64,000 bases of DNA from CALCCV01 sp964388665 (GCA_964388665.1 CAYMBJ010000006.1:1-64000), one strand, 5' to 3'. Shown: positions 19,112 to 27,874, counted from the stretch's first letter. Notes: generated from the letters alone by a model not told the origin. Translations and numbers: made by a program.

Positions 19112-19405
19112 TTAATCAATAGATTCCAGCTCTTCAGCTTCTTCTTGCACCGCAAACATTTTGCGCTGAGGTCGCTCGAGCGGAGTTTGCACCTGCAAAT
19201 CCTCTTCGTCAGCGCCACCGGCAAAAAGGCGCTGCTTTATCTTTGCAAGCAGCTCAGGTGAATCTGGAGGCAAGACCACCACGGTGGGAGCTTCTACGGT
19301 CGCCGCCGCCGCCTTTGCAGAGACTGCGCTCAGATCAATCGTCGCATGAACTAAAACCACAATAATCAAAACGCCAAGATTGTTTTTTTTTCTAGCCCCA
19401 CACAT
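19112..19405 (-). CDS. Small exported protein of unknown function
   Basis: 97 residues from the ATG at 19405, chosen because AGAGGGAG lies about 6 bases upstream. Start codons at 19432 and 19435 are also in frame and would overlap the amidase stop. The N-terminus (CGARKKNNLG then VLIIVVLVHATIDLSAVSAKA) looks like a signal peptide ending at AKA. The mature part is Pro/Val-rich, then acidic (AEELESID at the end). No domain is recognisable. It follows the nitrilase-family gene directly, so it is probably in the same transcript. Confidence 0.55.
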   Translation of the reverse strand: MCGARKKNNLGVLIIVVLVHATIDLSAVSAKAAAATVEAPTVVVLPPDSPELLAKIKQRLFAGGADEEDLQVQTPLERPQRKMFAVQEEAEELESID

Positions 19406-19431
19406 CACAAACTCCCTCTCTTTTACTGTCA

Positions 19432-20286
19432 TCATTCCCAATCCAATGTGCGCAATGGCGCCAATCCCATCACTCTGCGGTGCCTATGCATTGGAATTTG
19501 GTGACGAATTTTACTAATTTTGCCCGTATCCAGGCTAGCATGAATGGTTTGCACTCCAGATTCTGCAAAGGCCAGCACAGCCCCCCAGGGATCAACGATC
19601 TGAGAGTGGCCAAAGGTTTCTCGCCGGCCCTTTGCGCTTTCATGGGCTCCCGACTGTGCCGCAGCAATCACGTAGGCCTGGCACTCGATGGCGCGAGCCC
19701 GGATCAACACATCCCAATGCGCTTTGCCTGTGGGCACCAAAAAGGCTGCTGGAATCAACACAGCGTCAACCTGCTCTCGATTGTATTCGGCATAAAGCTC
19801 ACTGAAGCGCAAATCATAACAAATCGACTGACCCAATCTCCACTCTTTATACTTGAGTATTGCGAGCTCGCCGCCATGCTCAAAGTCTGCTGATTCATTG
19901 GTGGGTTCATGGCCCTCCAGTCCGATATCAAAAAGGTGCACCTTGCTATAAGTGGAGCGAATCTCCTTGCCGGGCGCAATGATAACAGAAGAGTTGGTCC
20001 TTTTTCCATTTTCTAAAATGGGCGCCGATCCAAGATGCAGGTGCATCTTGAACTGCTCTGCCATAGCTTGAAGCTGCCCAAAAACTCCATCATCTAGGCC
20101 AAAATAGCGCATGCTTTCAGATTGGGAGCAGCGAAAATAGATACTATTTTCCGGAAAAAATAAAATCGATGAGCCAGCCTTAGCCGCCTCCTCAACTCCA
20201 CGCTTCATTTGATTGAGATTGCGATCAACATCCTCGTTGGAGTTCATTTGGAGAACGCTGATTTTTAAATCGGCCTTTTCGTTCAT
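19432..20286 (-). CDS. Nitrilase-superfamily amidohydrolase (Nit1/Nit2-like)
   Basis: 284 residues. The carbon-nitrogen hydrolase triad is complete: Glu46 in FFPEN, Lys115 in YSKVHLFDI and Cys156 in SICYDLRF. The KVHLFDIGL and CYDLRFSELY motifs match the Nit branch, which includes omega-amidase and deaminated-glutathione amidase. A housekeeping repair role (hydrolysis of deaminated glutathione or 2-oxoacid amides) is likely by family, but the substrate is not proven. The gene begins 157 bp after the S18 stop and is separated from it by a strong hairpin. Confidence 0.9.
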   Translation of the reverse strand: MNEKADLKISVLQMNSNEDVDRNLNQMKRGVEEAAKAGSSILFFPENSIYFRCSQSESMRYFGLDDGVFGQLQAMAEQFKMHLHLGSAPILENGKRTNSSVIIAPGKEIRSTYSKVHLFDIGLEGHEPTNESADFEHGGELAILKYKEWRLGQSICYDLRFSELYAEYNREQVDAVLIPAAFLVPTGKAHWDVLIRARAIECQAYVIAAAQSGAHESAKGRRETFGHSQIVDPWGAVLAFAESGVQTIHASLDTGKISKIRHQIPMHRHRRVMGLAPLRTLDWE

Positions 20287-20376
20287 CTATTCAATATGAA
20301 AGGACTTTGATTAATGATCAACAAAGTTCTGGCCTGAGCGCAGATCTTTCTCAGGGCGAACTTACAGATTAGTCAC

Positions 20377-20414
20377 TTTCAGAAAGACTCCCTTTTTAGG
20401 GATTCTTTCTGAAA
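20377..20414. terminator. Near-perfect 17-bp stem hairpin downstream of rpsR
   Basis: Inverted repeat with 17-base arms (TTTCAGAAAGACTCCCT and AGGGATTCTTTCTGAAA) around a TTTT loop, with one mismatch. It lies 30 bp past the rpsR stop and before the amidase gene on the same strand. A T-rich run follows only in the plus direction, so for rpsR it may act as an RNA-stabilising or attenuating hairpin rather than a textbook terminator. Confidence 0.65.
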
Positions 20415-20443
20415 TCTTCTTTTTGTGAAATATTTTTGCGAAA

Positions 20444-20836
20444 TTAGATTTCGAAGGGAACCGGGCTAATGGCTTCTACTCTATAGAAGTGGTCATGAGC
20501 GTCCATACCCGTTGGCAAAAGCGCTAAATTTCGTGATTTCTTAATCGCTGCTGCCACTTGCTTCTGCTGTGCCACGCTGAGTTTTGAAATTCTTGAGGGA
20601 GTGATTTTGCCACCATCTCCAACAAAACGCATCATCGCCAAAGGATCCTTGTAATCAAAATTGTGGTCTCCCGACAAGTCTTGACGGTATTTTGAGCGAC
20701 CTGGCTTTTTTGATCCTCTGTCTGAACTGTCGGAGCCTCTATCTGAACCTCTGTCTGATCTATCTGACCGGTCTCTGTCTGATCGGTCTGATCTATCTGA
20801 ACCTCGGTCTGATCGGTCTGATCTATCTTTTTCCAT
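20444..20836 (-). CDS. rpsR: 30S ribosomal protein S18 with an Arg-Ser-Asp repeat N-terminal tail
   Basis: 130 residues, against about 75 for usual S18. The S18 core lies at about 58-109: FDYKDPLAMMRFVGDGGKITPSR-type sequence, then LSVAQQKQVAAAIKKSRNLALLP. S18 binds 16S rRNA in the platform next to S6. Residues 4-43 are almost only Arg, Ser, Asp and Gly in RSD/RGSD units, and the C-terminus is about 20 residues longer than usual. There is no Cys, so it is a zinc-independent form. AAAGGAAAAG precedes the ATG. It is divergent from rpmB and not in an rpsF-rpsR-rplI operon here. Confidence 0.92.
   Translation of the reverse strand: MEKDRSDRSDRGSDRSDRSDRDRSDRSDRGSDRGSDSSDRGSKKPGRSKYRQDLSGDHNFDYKDPLAMMRFVGDGGKITPSRISKLSVAQQKQVAAAIKKSRNLALLPTGMDAHDHFYRVEAISPVPFEI
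20708..20827 (-). repeat. Degenerate RSD-coding tandem repeat in rpsR
   Basis: About 120 bp inside rpsR made of variants of GATCGGTCTGAT and GATCTATCTGA (plus-strand reading), in units that are multiples of 3 bp and encode RSD or RGSD. Copy changes would alter tail length without shifting the frame. Confidence 0.85.
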
Positions 20837-21005
20837 AGCTTTTCCTTTATTCTCTGTGTAGAGCTGGTTCTGAACACTTGTCAGGAGCTAAGGTCCTATC
20901 CAAATCCGATGATCTGGTCAAGGTTTCAAAAGTAAATTCTGAGATTTATTGTTGCCAATGCGACATATTTTTATTAAATCCCATAGGGCTTTTAAAGGGG
21001 AAGAC

Positions 21006-21308
21006 ATGAGTCAATGTGAATTAACAGGACGTAAACCAGTTGTTAAAAACTTGGTGAGCCACTCAAATATTAAAACGAAGTCGCGCGCTTTGCCAAATGT
21101 GCAAAACAAGCGTCTTTACAGCAAGGCCCTCAACGGGATGGTTCGTTTGAATGTCGCGACATCAACTATACGCGATATGGAGCATATGGGTGGATTTGAT
21201 GTCTTTCTGCTGAGACAAAATGATGCCAAGCTATCTAAGCGAGCTCTCACCATTAAGTCTAGAATTCGAAGAAAAATTAACACGAAAAAACCGGCCACAA
21301 CGGCCTAA
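21006..21308 (+). CDS. rpmB: 50S ribosomal protein L28
   Basis: 100 residues from the ATG at 21006, preceded by AAAGGGGAAG. The L28 signature is clear: CELTGRKPVVKN, SHSNIKTKSRALPNVQ and then MVRLNVATSTIRDMEHMGGFD. It has a single Cys, so the paired CxxC zinc site of some L28 proteins is absent. The C-terminus (LSKRALTIKSRIRRKI) is a basic extension. It starts a rightward operon with rplX, opposite to rpsR; both promoters must lie in the 169 bp between them. Confidence 0.95.
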   Translation: MSQCELTGRKPVVKNLVSHSNIKTKSRALPNVQNKRLYSKALNGMVRLNVATSTIRDMEHMGGFDVFLLRQNDAKLSKRALTIKSRIRRKINTKKPATTA

Positions 21309-21349
21309 GCTTAGCGGCTTTCACTGGTGAGTGTCGGGAGACAGGAATT

Positions 21350-21613
21350 ATGATTAAACTAAAGATTAAAAAAGGTTCGCAGGTCCAGGTGATCGCGGGT
21401 GCCGAAAAAGGCAAAAAAGGCACAGTTATTGAGGTGGACCCCACTCATCTCAAAATTAAAGTGCAGGGTGTTAAGATCCAGACGCACTTCGACAAAAAGG
21501 AAGGCATTCTTACAAAAGAAGGCTTTATCGACTACTCGAATGTAAAGATGATTGGCGCAGCGCCTGCGGCCAAAAAGGAGTCTAAGTCAAAAGCGAAGGC
21601 AAAATCGAAGTGA
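21350..21613 (+). CDS. rplX: 50S ribosomal protein L24 (KOW domain)
   Basis: 87 residues. The KOW motif runs from KIKKGSQVQVIAGAEKGKKGTVIEVDP, followed by the L24-specific loop and GILTKEGFIDYSNVKMI. It ends in a Lys/Ala/Ser tail. It is shorter than the usual 100-105 residue L24 and lies outside a spc operon, 41 bp after rpmB, so it may be a second copy or the relocated only copy. L24 starts assembly of the 50S subunit by binding the 5' end of 23S rRNA. Confidence 0.88.
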   Translation: MIKLKIKKGSQVQVIAGAEKGKKGTVIEVDPTHLKIKVQGVKIQTHFDKKEGILTKEGFIDYSNVKMIGAAPAAKKESKSKAKAKSK

Positions 21614-22029
21614 GAAGTCGCGTTTGGTTAGCCATCAGCATTTTTTGTTGCATATCTTGCACAACAACTGCTGCGGTTGATCAATCTTCTGACGTCAACT
21701 CGACGCCAGCGCAAAAATCCTCGTCTGCCTCCGCGGACAAGATGGGTTCAAAAAGGATCGAAGGAAACATTCTTACGCTTTGCAAGCATTCCAATGAAGT
21801 TCGCTCCATTCGTGTAGAAAAGAGCGATGAAGGCTGCGAAGCCGTCTATTCAAAATCCAATTCCAAGCAGTTGATCGGTAAGTCCATGTATCCCAAGGGA
21901 TGTGAGGCCTATGTTGACCAGGTCATTTCTAATCTCGAAAGCAGCAACTGGAAATGCAAAACTGTTAAAGAGGGCCTCAGCGAACTCAAAACTCCAACCC
22001 AGGCCAAACCAAACACTTCCCGAGAATAG
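21610..22029 (+). CDS. Putative lipoprotein of unknown function
   Basis: 139 residues starting at a GTG that overlaps the rplX stop (GTGA), so it is translationally coupled to L24. A short signal sequence (RSRVWLAISIFCCISC) ends in a lipobox-like CISC with TTT after it. A Ser-rich linker (about 25-45) precedes a small Cys-containing domain (about 48-120) with the pattern TLCKHSNE, EGCEAVY, KGCEAYV and NWKCK: four Cys, possibly two disulphides. I do not recognise the domain. Linkage of an exported protein to ribosomal genes is odd. Confidence 0.6.
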   Translation: MRSRVWLAISIFCCISCTTTAAVDQSSDVNSTPAQKSSSASADKMGSKRIEGNILTLCKHSNEVRSIRVEKSDEGCEAVYSKSNSKQLIGKSMYPKGCEAYVDQVISNLESSNWKCKTVKEGLSELKTPTQAKPNTSRE

Positions 22030-22059
22030 CTTCATTTCTATACAATCATCTGTTTTTTA

Positions 22060-22518
22060 TTATGCTTTTTTGTCTTGCGGGCGATTTGCATCCGAAGCTT
22101 TATCAGAAAATTTAAAATGAATCCGCAGACTCTTTTCCGGCAATAGCGCAATTAGCAATACCACCAGATAGGCAATATTAGAAACTTTGTGAAAAATCCT
22201 CATCGGAACACCTGAAAAGGTCAACTCAGAGATGCTTTCTAAGGGACTGGTCCATCTCACGTAGGTCTGAGGCAAAGCCAACAGCACAATAAAAAGAATC
22301 AATGCAAAGAAATAGCCATCTTTTTTCTGATTTTTACCATAATCCCAAAACAGCACGGCGAGCGGGACAATACAAAAAAATAACGAAGCCAACTGGGCCG
22401 CCGATTTTTTATCAAAATACGTGAAAAGCAAACCCACTACCATCGTCAGAACCAGCAGCACCAGCACCTGCCAAATCCTCTGACTTTTTCTTTTTTCTAA
22501 TAAATATTTCTTCAGCAT
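22060..22518 (-). CDS. Small four-helix membrane protein of unknown function
   Basis: 152 residues with a basic N-terminus (KKYLLEKRKSQR) and four hydrophobic segments (about 16-36, 43-58, 67-85, 112-130). It ends in a charged cytoplasmic-looking tail. There is no recognisable active motif. GGAAAAAG precedes the ATG. It is convergent with the lipoprotein gene and alone on its strand. Both ends of the coding call are plausible; function unknown. Confidence 0.65.
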   Translation of the reverse strand: MLKKYLLEKRKSQRIWQVLVLLVLTMVVGLLFTYFDKKSAAQLASLFFCIVPLAVLFWDYGKNQKKDGYFFALILFIVLLALPQTYVRWTSPLESISELTFSGVPMRIFHKVSNIAYLVVLLIALLPEKSLRIHFKFSDKASDANRPQDKKA

Positions 22519-22632
22519 AAGACTTTTTCCTAATTGTTACTGGTCTCCGTCCATTTAAACCGCTGTTAGGATGGCCATGCCCTTGCAATTGAATTGTTAC
22601 AACGAAAACCAATAAATACAAGGGGACTTATC

Positions 22633-22854
22633 GTGACAAAAACAAACAGCTTCCTATCGCAAGAAAAGAGTCAGGCACTAATTTCAGCACTTCAGGAGTT
22701 TGGCCTAAATCCTGAACAATGGTGGTTGAAATTGCGGGGCGACAATCAGTTTTCAATCATCAACAAAAACGACTCACAATTTATCTTTTTTGGACAAGCG
22801 ATCTGCATTGAGGAACAACCAAGTTGGACAAATGTACAATTGATTTCCCTCTAG
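22633..22854 (+). CDS. Small conserved-looking cytoplasmic protein
   Basis: 73 residues from a GTG at 22633, preceded by AGGGGA at 7 bases; a longer in-frame start at 22594 has no RBS. The sequence opens with a helix (SFLSQEKSQALISALQEFG), then WWLKLRGDNQFSIIN and short strands with FIFFGQAICIEE. It looks like a compact alpha-beta fold and not random coding. I do not recognise the family. Confidence 0.55.
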   Translation: MTKTNSFLSQEKSQALISALQEFGLNPEQWWLKLRGDNQFSIINKNDSQFIFFGQAICIEEQPSWTNVQLISL

Positions 22855-22875
22855 TGGTCTGTCAGGCAAGATACC

Positions 22876-23583
22876 TCACTGCCCAGTTACGCTTTTGCAC
22901 GGCGCCGACAACAGACTCTTTTCCCATATTTCATTGGCACTCAGTTCATCTTTTGCTTTGGGTCCAACGCCACTGTCGGTATCAGGCGACCAAGGAGAAA
23001 GGTCGCCGGGATCTCTTTTGCCAGGATATTTACCCATGATCTGAGCCCTCAGGCTTGACCAAGCTTCCTCGCCCGCTCCGTAAATATAAATTCGCTTGAG
23101 ATGGCAGTACAACCCCACTTCGGTTTCAGAGAGCCAGGCATAGCGGTCCGCCGCAGTCGCCGGCGGCTCATCACCCCAGGCGATCGTGGCCATCAGTTCA
23201 ATGGCTTTTGCGACAATCACTTTGGCTTCTGGCCAAGTCTCAAAATATTCAGGGTAACAATCCACAGAGGACGCAGAATAAATGGCCCTCATCACTTCGC
23301 GAACCACCGTAAAGTATTCAAAGCAACCTCCCGCCGAGTTTCCCTGTGTGCATTTTTCGCGAGCTATCTTGTAGACGGAGGGGGATGTGCGTTTTTTGTC
23401 ATCGACTCTCTCTTCAATCAAATGCGCCACCGCGGCTTTTGAGTTGTCGATGTCTATATCACATTGGTCTTTGACCGGATCAAATAGGAGCGCCAGCGCT
23501 ACCGCTGCCGTGATCACCACCAAAACCACCACCCATTTTGGAGTGGTCGCCAGGACTCTATTCATTTCTTGCTCAAGACCCAT
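22876..23583 (-). CDS. Single-pass membrane-anchored protein of unknown function
   Basis: 235 residues. One N-terminal membrane helix (about 17-34, WVVVLVVITAAVALALLF) anchors a soluble, probably periplasmic, mostly helical domain. The domain contains six Cys (for example DQCDID, REKCTQG, GGCFEYF, VDCYPEY, LYCHLK, APCKSV) that could form disulphides. It ends in a charged, Pro-rich tail. It is divergent from the haem lipoprotein gene across about 150 bp. No family recognised. Confidence 0.65.
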   Translation of the reverse strand: MGLEQEMNRVLATTPKWVVVLVVITAAVALALLFDPVKDQCDIDIDNSKAAVAHLIEERVDDKKRTSPSVYKIAREKCTQGNSAGGCFEYFTVVREVMRAIYSASSVDCYPEYFETWPEAKVIVAKAIELMATIAWGDEPPATAADRYAWLSETEVGLYCHLKRIYIYGAGEEAWSSLRAQIMGKYPGKRDPGDLSPWSPDTDSGVGPKAKDELSANEIWEKSLLSAPCKSVTGQ

Positions 23584-23734
23584 ACCGTGATTCTGTCCAA
23601 TTCAGCTCTAAGGGTCAATTGTGTATAAATTTGACAATTCTGTAAAATTCTCACTGTCCTATTGCTATGAAGTTGCCTATGGTATTCTGCGAGGAACCCC
23701 GAACTGAACGAGCTGATAGCTTGAGGTAAAAAGA

Positions 23735-24238
23735 ATGCAAAAATTAAGGTTTTTAACAACTGGCAAAATTGTTTTTGGCGGTGCCCTTGTCGCCATGATG
23801 TTGATGACCGCCTGTAGTGAAAAGAAGACAGACACAAATATTCCCATCGCTGAAGCCAACTTTGACTCCATTTACAGTGTCGTCATCTCCACTCAGTGCG
23901 AAAGATGTCATAGAAGTGACGGTGAGAACGGCGGTCTGTATTGGCTAACCGGTAGCAAGGTTGATGCTTATAGCATGCTGATCGGCAGCGGCGCCAACAG
24001 TGGCGTTGTCTCCGCACCAGGGCTCTCAAACTGCGCGGGTGTTGGCCTCAGATACATTCAACCAGGCGTCCCCTCTTCATCGTATCTGCTGGCACTGGTG
24101 TCCACGGAATACAATGACGTTCCCGATTTTGGTGGCAAAACCGGCTGCGTGGGCGAAGATCTCCACTTGGGATACATTGCCAGCCAGCAACAGGCAAATG
24201 CCATCAAAACATGGATTGAGCAGGGAGCCAGTCAGTAG
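23735..24238 (+). CDS. Mono-haem cytochrome c-type lipoprotein
   Basis: 167 residues. The signal peptide ends at a good lipobox (LMTAC, Cys27). One haem c motif CERCH lies at 55-59 within TQCERCHRSDGENGG, like the cytochrome domains often annotated in planctomycete-type or peroxidase-associated proteins. Two further Cys (SNCAGVG and TGCVGED) may form a disulphide. A downstream Met could be the second ligand, but I cannot tell which. It probably carries electrons at the outer or inner membrane surface on the periplasmic side. GAGGT is a fair RBS. Confidence 0.75.
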   Translation: MQKLRFLTTGKIVFGGALVAMMLMTACSEKKTDTNIPIAEANFDSIYSVVISTQCERCHRSDGENGGLYWLTGSKVDAYSMLIGSGANSGVVSAPGLSNCAGVGLRYIQPGVPSSSYLLALVSTEYNDVPDFGGKTGCVGEDLHLGYIASQQQANAIKTWIEQGASQ

Positions 24239-24283
24239 CTGGACGGACCACTAGCCTAAAAGCCGCATGATTGAAGCAAGGCT

Positions 24284-27200
24284 TCAGTTCGTCTTTAAGA
24301 TTTCTTGCTTAAGAGTTTGCGCTCGTTGATACAGCTTCGGTTCCAAGTCCTTTATAGATAAAAACTGATTTGCCAAATCGCTAGGAGAGAGTTTTTTCCC
24401 GGCAGCTTCTGAGTCAAGAATTCTCGAATACAGGTCAATCTTGCCGATCTGGTAGAGCAGCACCGGAGGTTTGACCTTAATCTTATTTGCAATGCTTACG
24501 TAGTCTTTCATCTTTTGCGAGATCTGCCCTGCCAGCTTTGGTTCCAAATTCACTTTGGCAATTTCTGACAACAAAAATAGACTCTCCAGCGTTTTAAATG
24601 CCGTATTGGAAAAGTCTTGTTTTACATTGTCGTAATAGTCCTTTGCCAGAAGCCAACTTCGCTCAAGACAATTGACTCGCTGAGGAGAAGACATTGAAGT
24701 GAAAGCCTGTGTACACAAGCGAATTCTGTTTTTCAATACCTCTTCAAAATAGGCTTCATCTTGAATCTTGAGTTCTGCCAAGCTCCCTTTGATCGCAAGC
24801 AATTTGTTTTCTCGGATTTCAAGAGTCTGAACGGCCGCGGCCTTTTGTTTGAGCTCTTCAAGAGCCTGAGCCTTAAGTCCCAACGCATTGAGTGTTGCAC
24901 GAGTGTGGACAAAGGCCTTTGCGCTTGCTGGAGACTGGGCCAAAATAAAATCGAAATGCGGCAGGCTTTCTGCAATCTTCTTTGTTCGAAGAAGCGCAAG
25001 ACCGTACATTAGGTGAAGTTTTATTTGATGGTCGGGTGAAAGCACCTTTGCAACAGGTAGCAATTTGTCAAAATGCACAATCGCCTGTTCATAACTTTGA
25101 TTGGAGGTGGCCAAAAAGCCCAACTGCATATTCACCGCACGACGCTGTGAATCTGATAGTTCTTTACGGTCAGCCAGTGACGTGAGAACCTCCAATGCTT
25201 TGGTTTCGTCGCCCACGTGAAACAAACTCTTGGACCACCACCAGCGCACAGCCAGCTCCGGAGAAAAATCCACAAAGGGGCGCTGCGCCCGCATTTCAAA
25301 ATATCGAGCCGAGAGTCCATAATTCTTTAAGAGGTGATGTAGCACTCCCAGGTTCTCGAGCGCCGCCGCCCTGACCCGCGGGTTTTCGCGTGAGAGATCT
25401 AGGCTGAGCACTAAACTTCGATTCGCCGACTCACCTATCGCTGCGTTGAACTCTTCGCCAGGCTTCTTTTGCTGCAGCTTCTTCATGTATGCAAAGCCTA
25501 GAACCAAATAGCGAATTCCACTTTGGTCATCACTCATCGACTCCAAGCGCTGAATCACTTCATCGTAGTCCACCTCGCCATCGGGACGAAAGAGGGCCAA
25601 TACCGCATCGACAAAGGGCAGGCTTCGTCCAACGAATTGATTGGTCTTCATGTTTTGGTAGGCCTTTTCGAGGGAGCCATACTCCTTGGCAGCAGTATTC
25701 GTTTTAATAAATTGATAATGAGATTCAAGATCCTCGGTGGACACTGCCGCACCATAAAAAGCGCCATAGGCAGCGGTCAGTTTCTTTTGCGCCAAATAAT
25801 AGTACCCCTTGTCCAAGAGCACAGAGATTAAAAAACGTGTGGCATAATTGTATTCGGTGCTTGATGGCAATACATAGCGCTGGAAGGCCGAAGCTGCGTA
25901 GCCCAAATACACATAGTCTTGCGCAGCTGCCAAATTGTGAACCAAGCGCATGCCCAAAACTCGTCGCATAAAATAGTCGTCGCGATATTGCGTGAGGCGT
26001 TTATCAAGAGACCTCCAAAGATCGACTTTTTGCTTTTCATCCGTGGCCTCTGCGAGCGCCGTACCGCCAATCTCTGATTCAAAGAACTCAATGAGTTCTG
26101 GTTTGCCATTTTTTAATGACAGATCCCGGAACTGCGCATTCATTGCGGCTTTAACAGCAGGCGAACTCTGGTCGGCATAAAGCCCGGCAAAAAAAGCAAA
26201 CGCCAAGCGCTGATCACGGGTGAGCTGCGGTGATGTTAGCAAAGGCAAAAATAATCGCAAGGATTCGAGTGTTATTTTTTCTTGAGCATCCAAGTGGTTT
26301 TTCAAAACTCTAAAATAGACCTGTGCCTGCCACGGCGAATTGAACTTAGAGCTGAGTAGCAGGTTGAGCTTCTTCACGGCCCCGCTAGGACGTTGATAAA
26401 TGTTTTCCAATTGAGCCGCAAACAAGCTTGCATAAATGGAATCCTTGGGCAGCGTTTGCGAGCGTCGCTGAAGTGACAGCACCTTGGCTTGAAAAGCTCC
26501 GGTAGTGAGTTTAGATAGATTCCTTTTCCAAGCTTGCCACAATTCCACCATAGATTCGGTCCACTGCAAATCTGCCTGATCAAGAAGAGGAGGCGTCGAC
26601 ACTTTGAGGCGGCTCAAGAGAAACAGTGTTGATTCGTCATCTTCTATAAAAAAATAATCGCTCAAATATCGCAGCATGAGATCACCAGTTCGAGAATTAG
26701 GGCTTTTCGCCTGAATGTGGTTGAGGAGCAACAGGCGCTCCTCAATGCTACGTGCGGTCTCATGGGCATTCCACAAGGTCTTAGCATCCCAATCAGGGGG
26801 AATAACACCGGTCAGAGGCAATCGATAAATATCGAGTGAGCCTTCAAAATCACAGGTGAGATACAGTTCCTTTTGCGCTTGTGGATAGCTGCAGTTTTGC
26901 TCCAACGAAGTGATTTGGAGTGGCTGCAGCGCTTCGGTCACGGTCTGTTCGGGTGCTGGCATTCTGTAAATGACGCCGCGGTCGCTGGCATCTATCCGTT
27001 GATCATTGTTGGTGTCAGAGATGAACTGAGCAAAATAGATGTACTTGTCATCTGGAGTCAGTGTCGGAAAACCACTGCGCCCCTGAACGTTGACAAAAAT
27101 ATTTTGCGGACTGCCACCATTGAGAGAAAAGATACTGAACCAATTTTTATCTTCGGAGGGCAAGGACTCAGTAACGAGAATTTTCTGAGAGGTGTGGAAT

Positions 27201-27805
27201 GCCACCGGAGCTGAAATAAACCCCTCATAGACAGATCGCACATTTTGATTTTCCAAATTGGCAACCATCAGTTTTACTTTCTGCGCACCCGGCTCACGAA
27301 GCAAAAAGCCAACATGAGTGTTGTCGACCCAAAAGGGCGAGTACCTCTCGCCCTCGGGAAGCGATAGGCATTGGAGAAAATTGGATAGAAAACTCCAGAG
27401 ACAAACTTCGCCTCGAGCATCATTCTTAAAATAGCGAAATGCCAAACGATGGCCATCCGGAGATACTACGGGCTGATCCGCATCACCCTCACCTTTGATC
27501 ACAGCCACCTTTTTTGCGGTCGCCAAATTTAGCGCCATCACCTGTGGGGCAAAGTTGAGCTTTTCGGTAAAATAAATTTGCTGCCCGCTGGGGTCTAGGC
27601 TCGCCTGATAGTTGTCTTCTGGCCCCACAGTGATCTTTTTTAAGCTGCGATACTGCAGAAAGCTCCCCAGTCGCCGTTCAGAAGCTGTTTTCGTTGCCTC
27701 TTCCGCTGAGCAGACAAGAGGAACTTGCGCAACTGTGACCAGCAGCGCGCACGCCAATGCGATTTTCTTGTGCGAAATTTGACTCAGAAAGCGAACTAAC
27801 ATCAT
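24284..27805 (-). CDS. Large exported beta-propeller and TPR-repeat protein
   Basis: 1173 residues from the ATG at 27805, with GAGGTG about 5 bases upstream; a longer start at 27853 lacks an RBS. A signal peptide ends near VPLVCSA. The N-terminal part (about 40-340) has TolB/WD40-like blades (VSPDGHRLAF, LTPDDKYIYFAQF). The rest is helical repeats, with clear TPR-like pairs at about 740-1010 (ENLGVLHHLLKNYGLSARYFEMRA, QLGFLATSNQSYEQAIVHFDKLL). Such proteins are scaffolds in the periplasm or outer membrane. It follows the lipoprotein and AsmA-like genes on the same strand. Confidence 0.75.
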   Translation of the reverse strand: MMLVRFLSQISHKKIALACALLVTVAQVPLVCSAEEATKTASERRLGSFLQYRSLKKITVGPEDNYQASLDPSGQQIYFTEKLNFAPQVMALNLATAKKVAVIKGEGDADQPVVSPDGHRLAFRYFKNDARGEVCLWSFLSNFLQCLSLPEGERYSPFWVDNTHVGFLLREPGAQKVKLMVANLENQNVRSVYEGFISAPVAFHTSQKILVTESLPSEDKNWFSIFSLNGGSPQNIFVNVQGRSGFPTLTPDDKYIYFAQFISDTNNDQRIDASDRGVIYRMPAPEQTVTEALQPLQITSLEQNCSYPQAQKELYLTCDFEGSLDIYRLPLTGVIPPDWDAKTLWNAHETARSIEERLLLLNHIQAKSPNSRTGDLMLRYLSDYFFIEDDESTLFLLSRLKVSTPPLLDQADLQWTESMVELWQAWKRNLSKLTTGAFQAKVLSLQRRSQTLPKDSIYASLFAAQLENIYQRPSGAVKKLNLLLSSKFNSPWQAQVYFRVLKNHLDAQEKITLESLRLFLPLLTSPQLTRDQRLAFAFFAGLYADQSSPAVKAAMNAQFRDLSLKNGKPELIEFFESEIGGTALAEATDEKQKVDLWRSLDKRLTQYRDDYFMRRVLGMRLVHNLAAAQDYVYLGYAASAFQRYVLPSSTEYNYATRFLISVLLDKGYYYLAQKKLTAAYGAFYGAAVSTEDLESHYQFIKTNTAAKEYGSLEKAYQNMKTNQFVGRSLPFVDAVLALFRPDGEVDYDEVIQRLESMSDDQSGIRYLVLGFAYMKKLQQKKPGEEFNAAIGESANRSLVLSLDLSRENPRVRAAALENLGVLHHLLKNYGLSARYFEMRAQRPFVDFSPELAVRWWWSKSLFHVGDETKALEVLTSLADRKELSDSQRRAVNMQLGFLATSNQSYEQAIVHFDKLLPVAKVLSPDHQIKLHLMYGLALLRTKKIAESLPHFDFILAQSPASAKAFVHTRATLNALGLKAQALEELKQKAAAVQTLEIRENKLLAIKGSLAELKIQDEAYFEEVLKNRIRLCTQAFTSMSSPQRVNCLERSWLLAKDYYDNVKQDFSNTAFKTLESLFLLSEIAKVNLEPKLAGQISQKMKDYVSIANKIKVKPPVLLYQIGKIDLYSRILDSEAAGKKLSPSDLANQFLSIKDLEPKLYQRAQTLKQEILKTN

Positions 27806-27874
27806 ATACACCTCGTAAAAAACAATCGAAAGCCCCAGCCACAATCTATCCATAGAAAGTGATAGACTCTTGCT

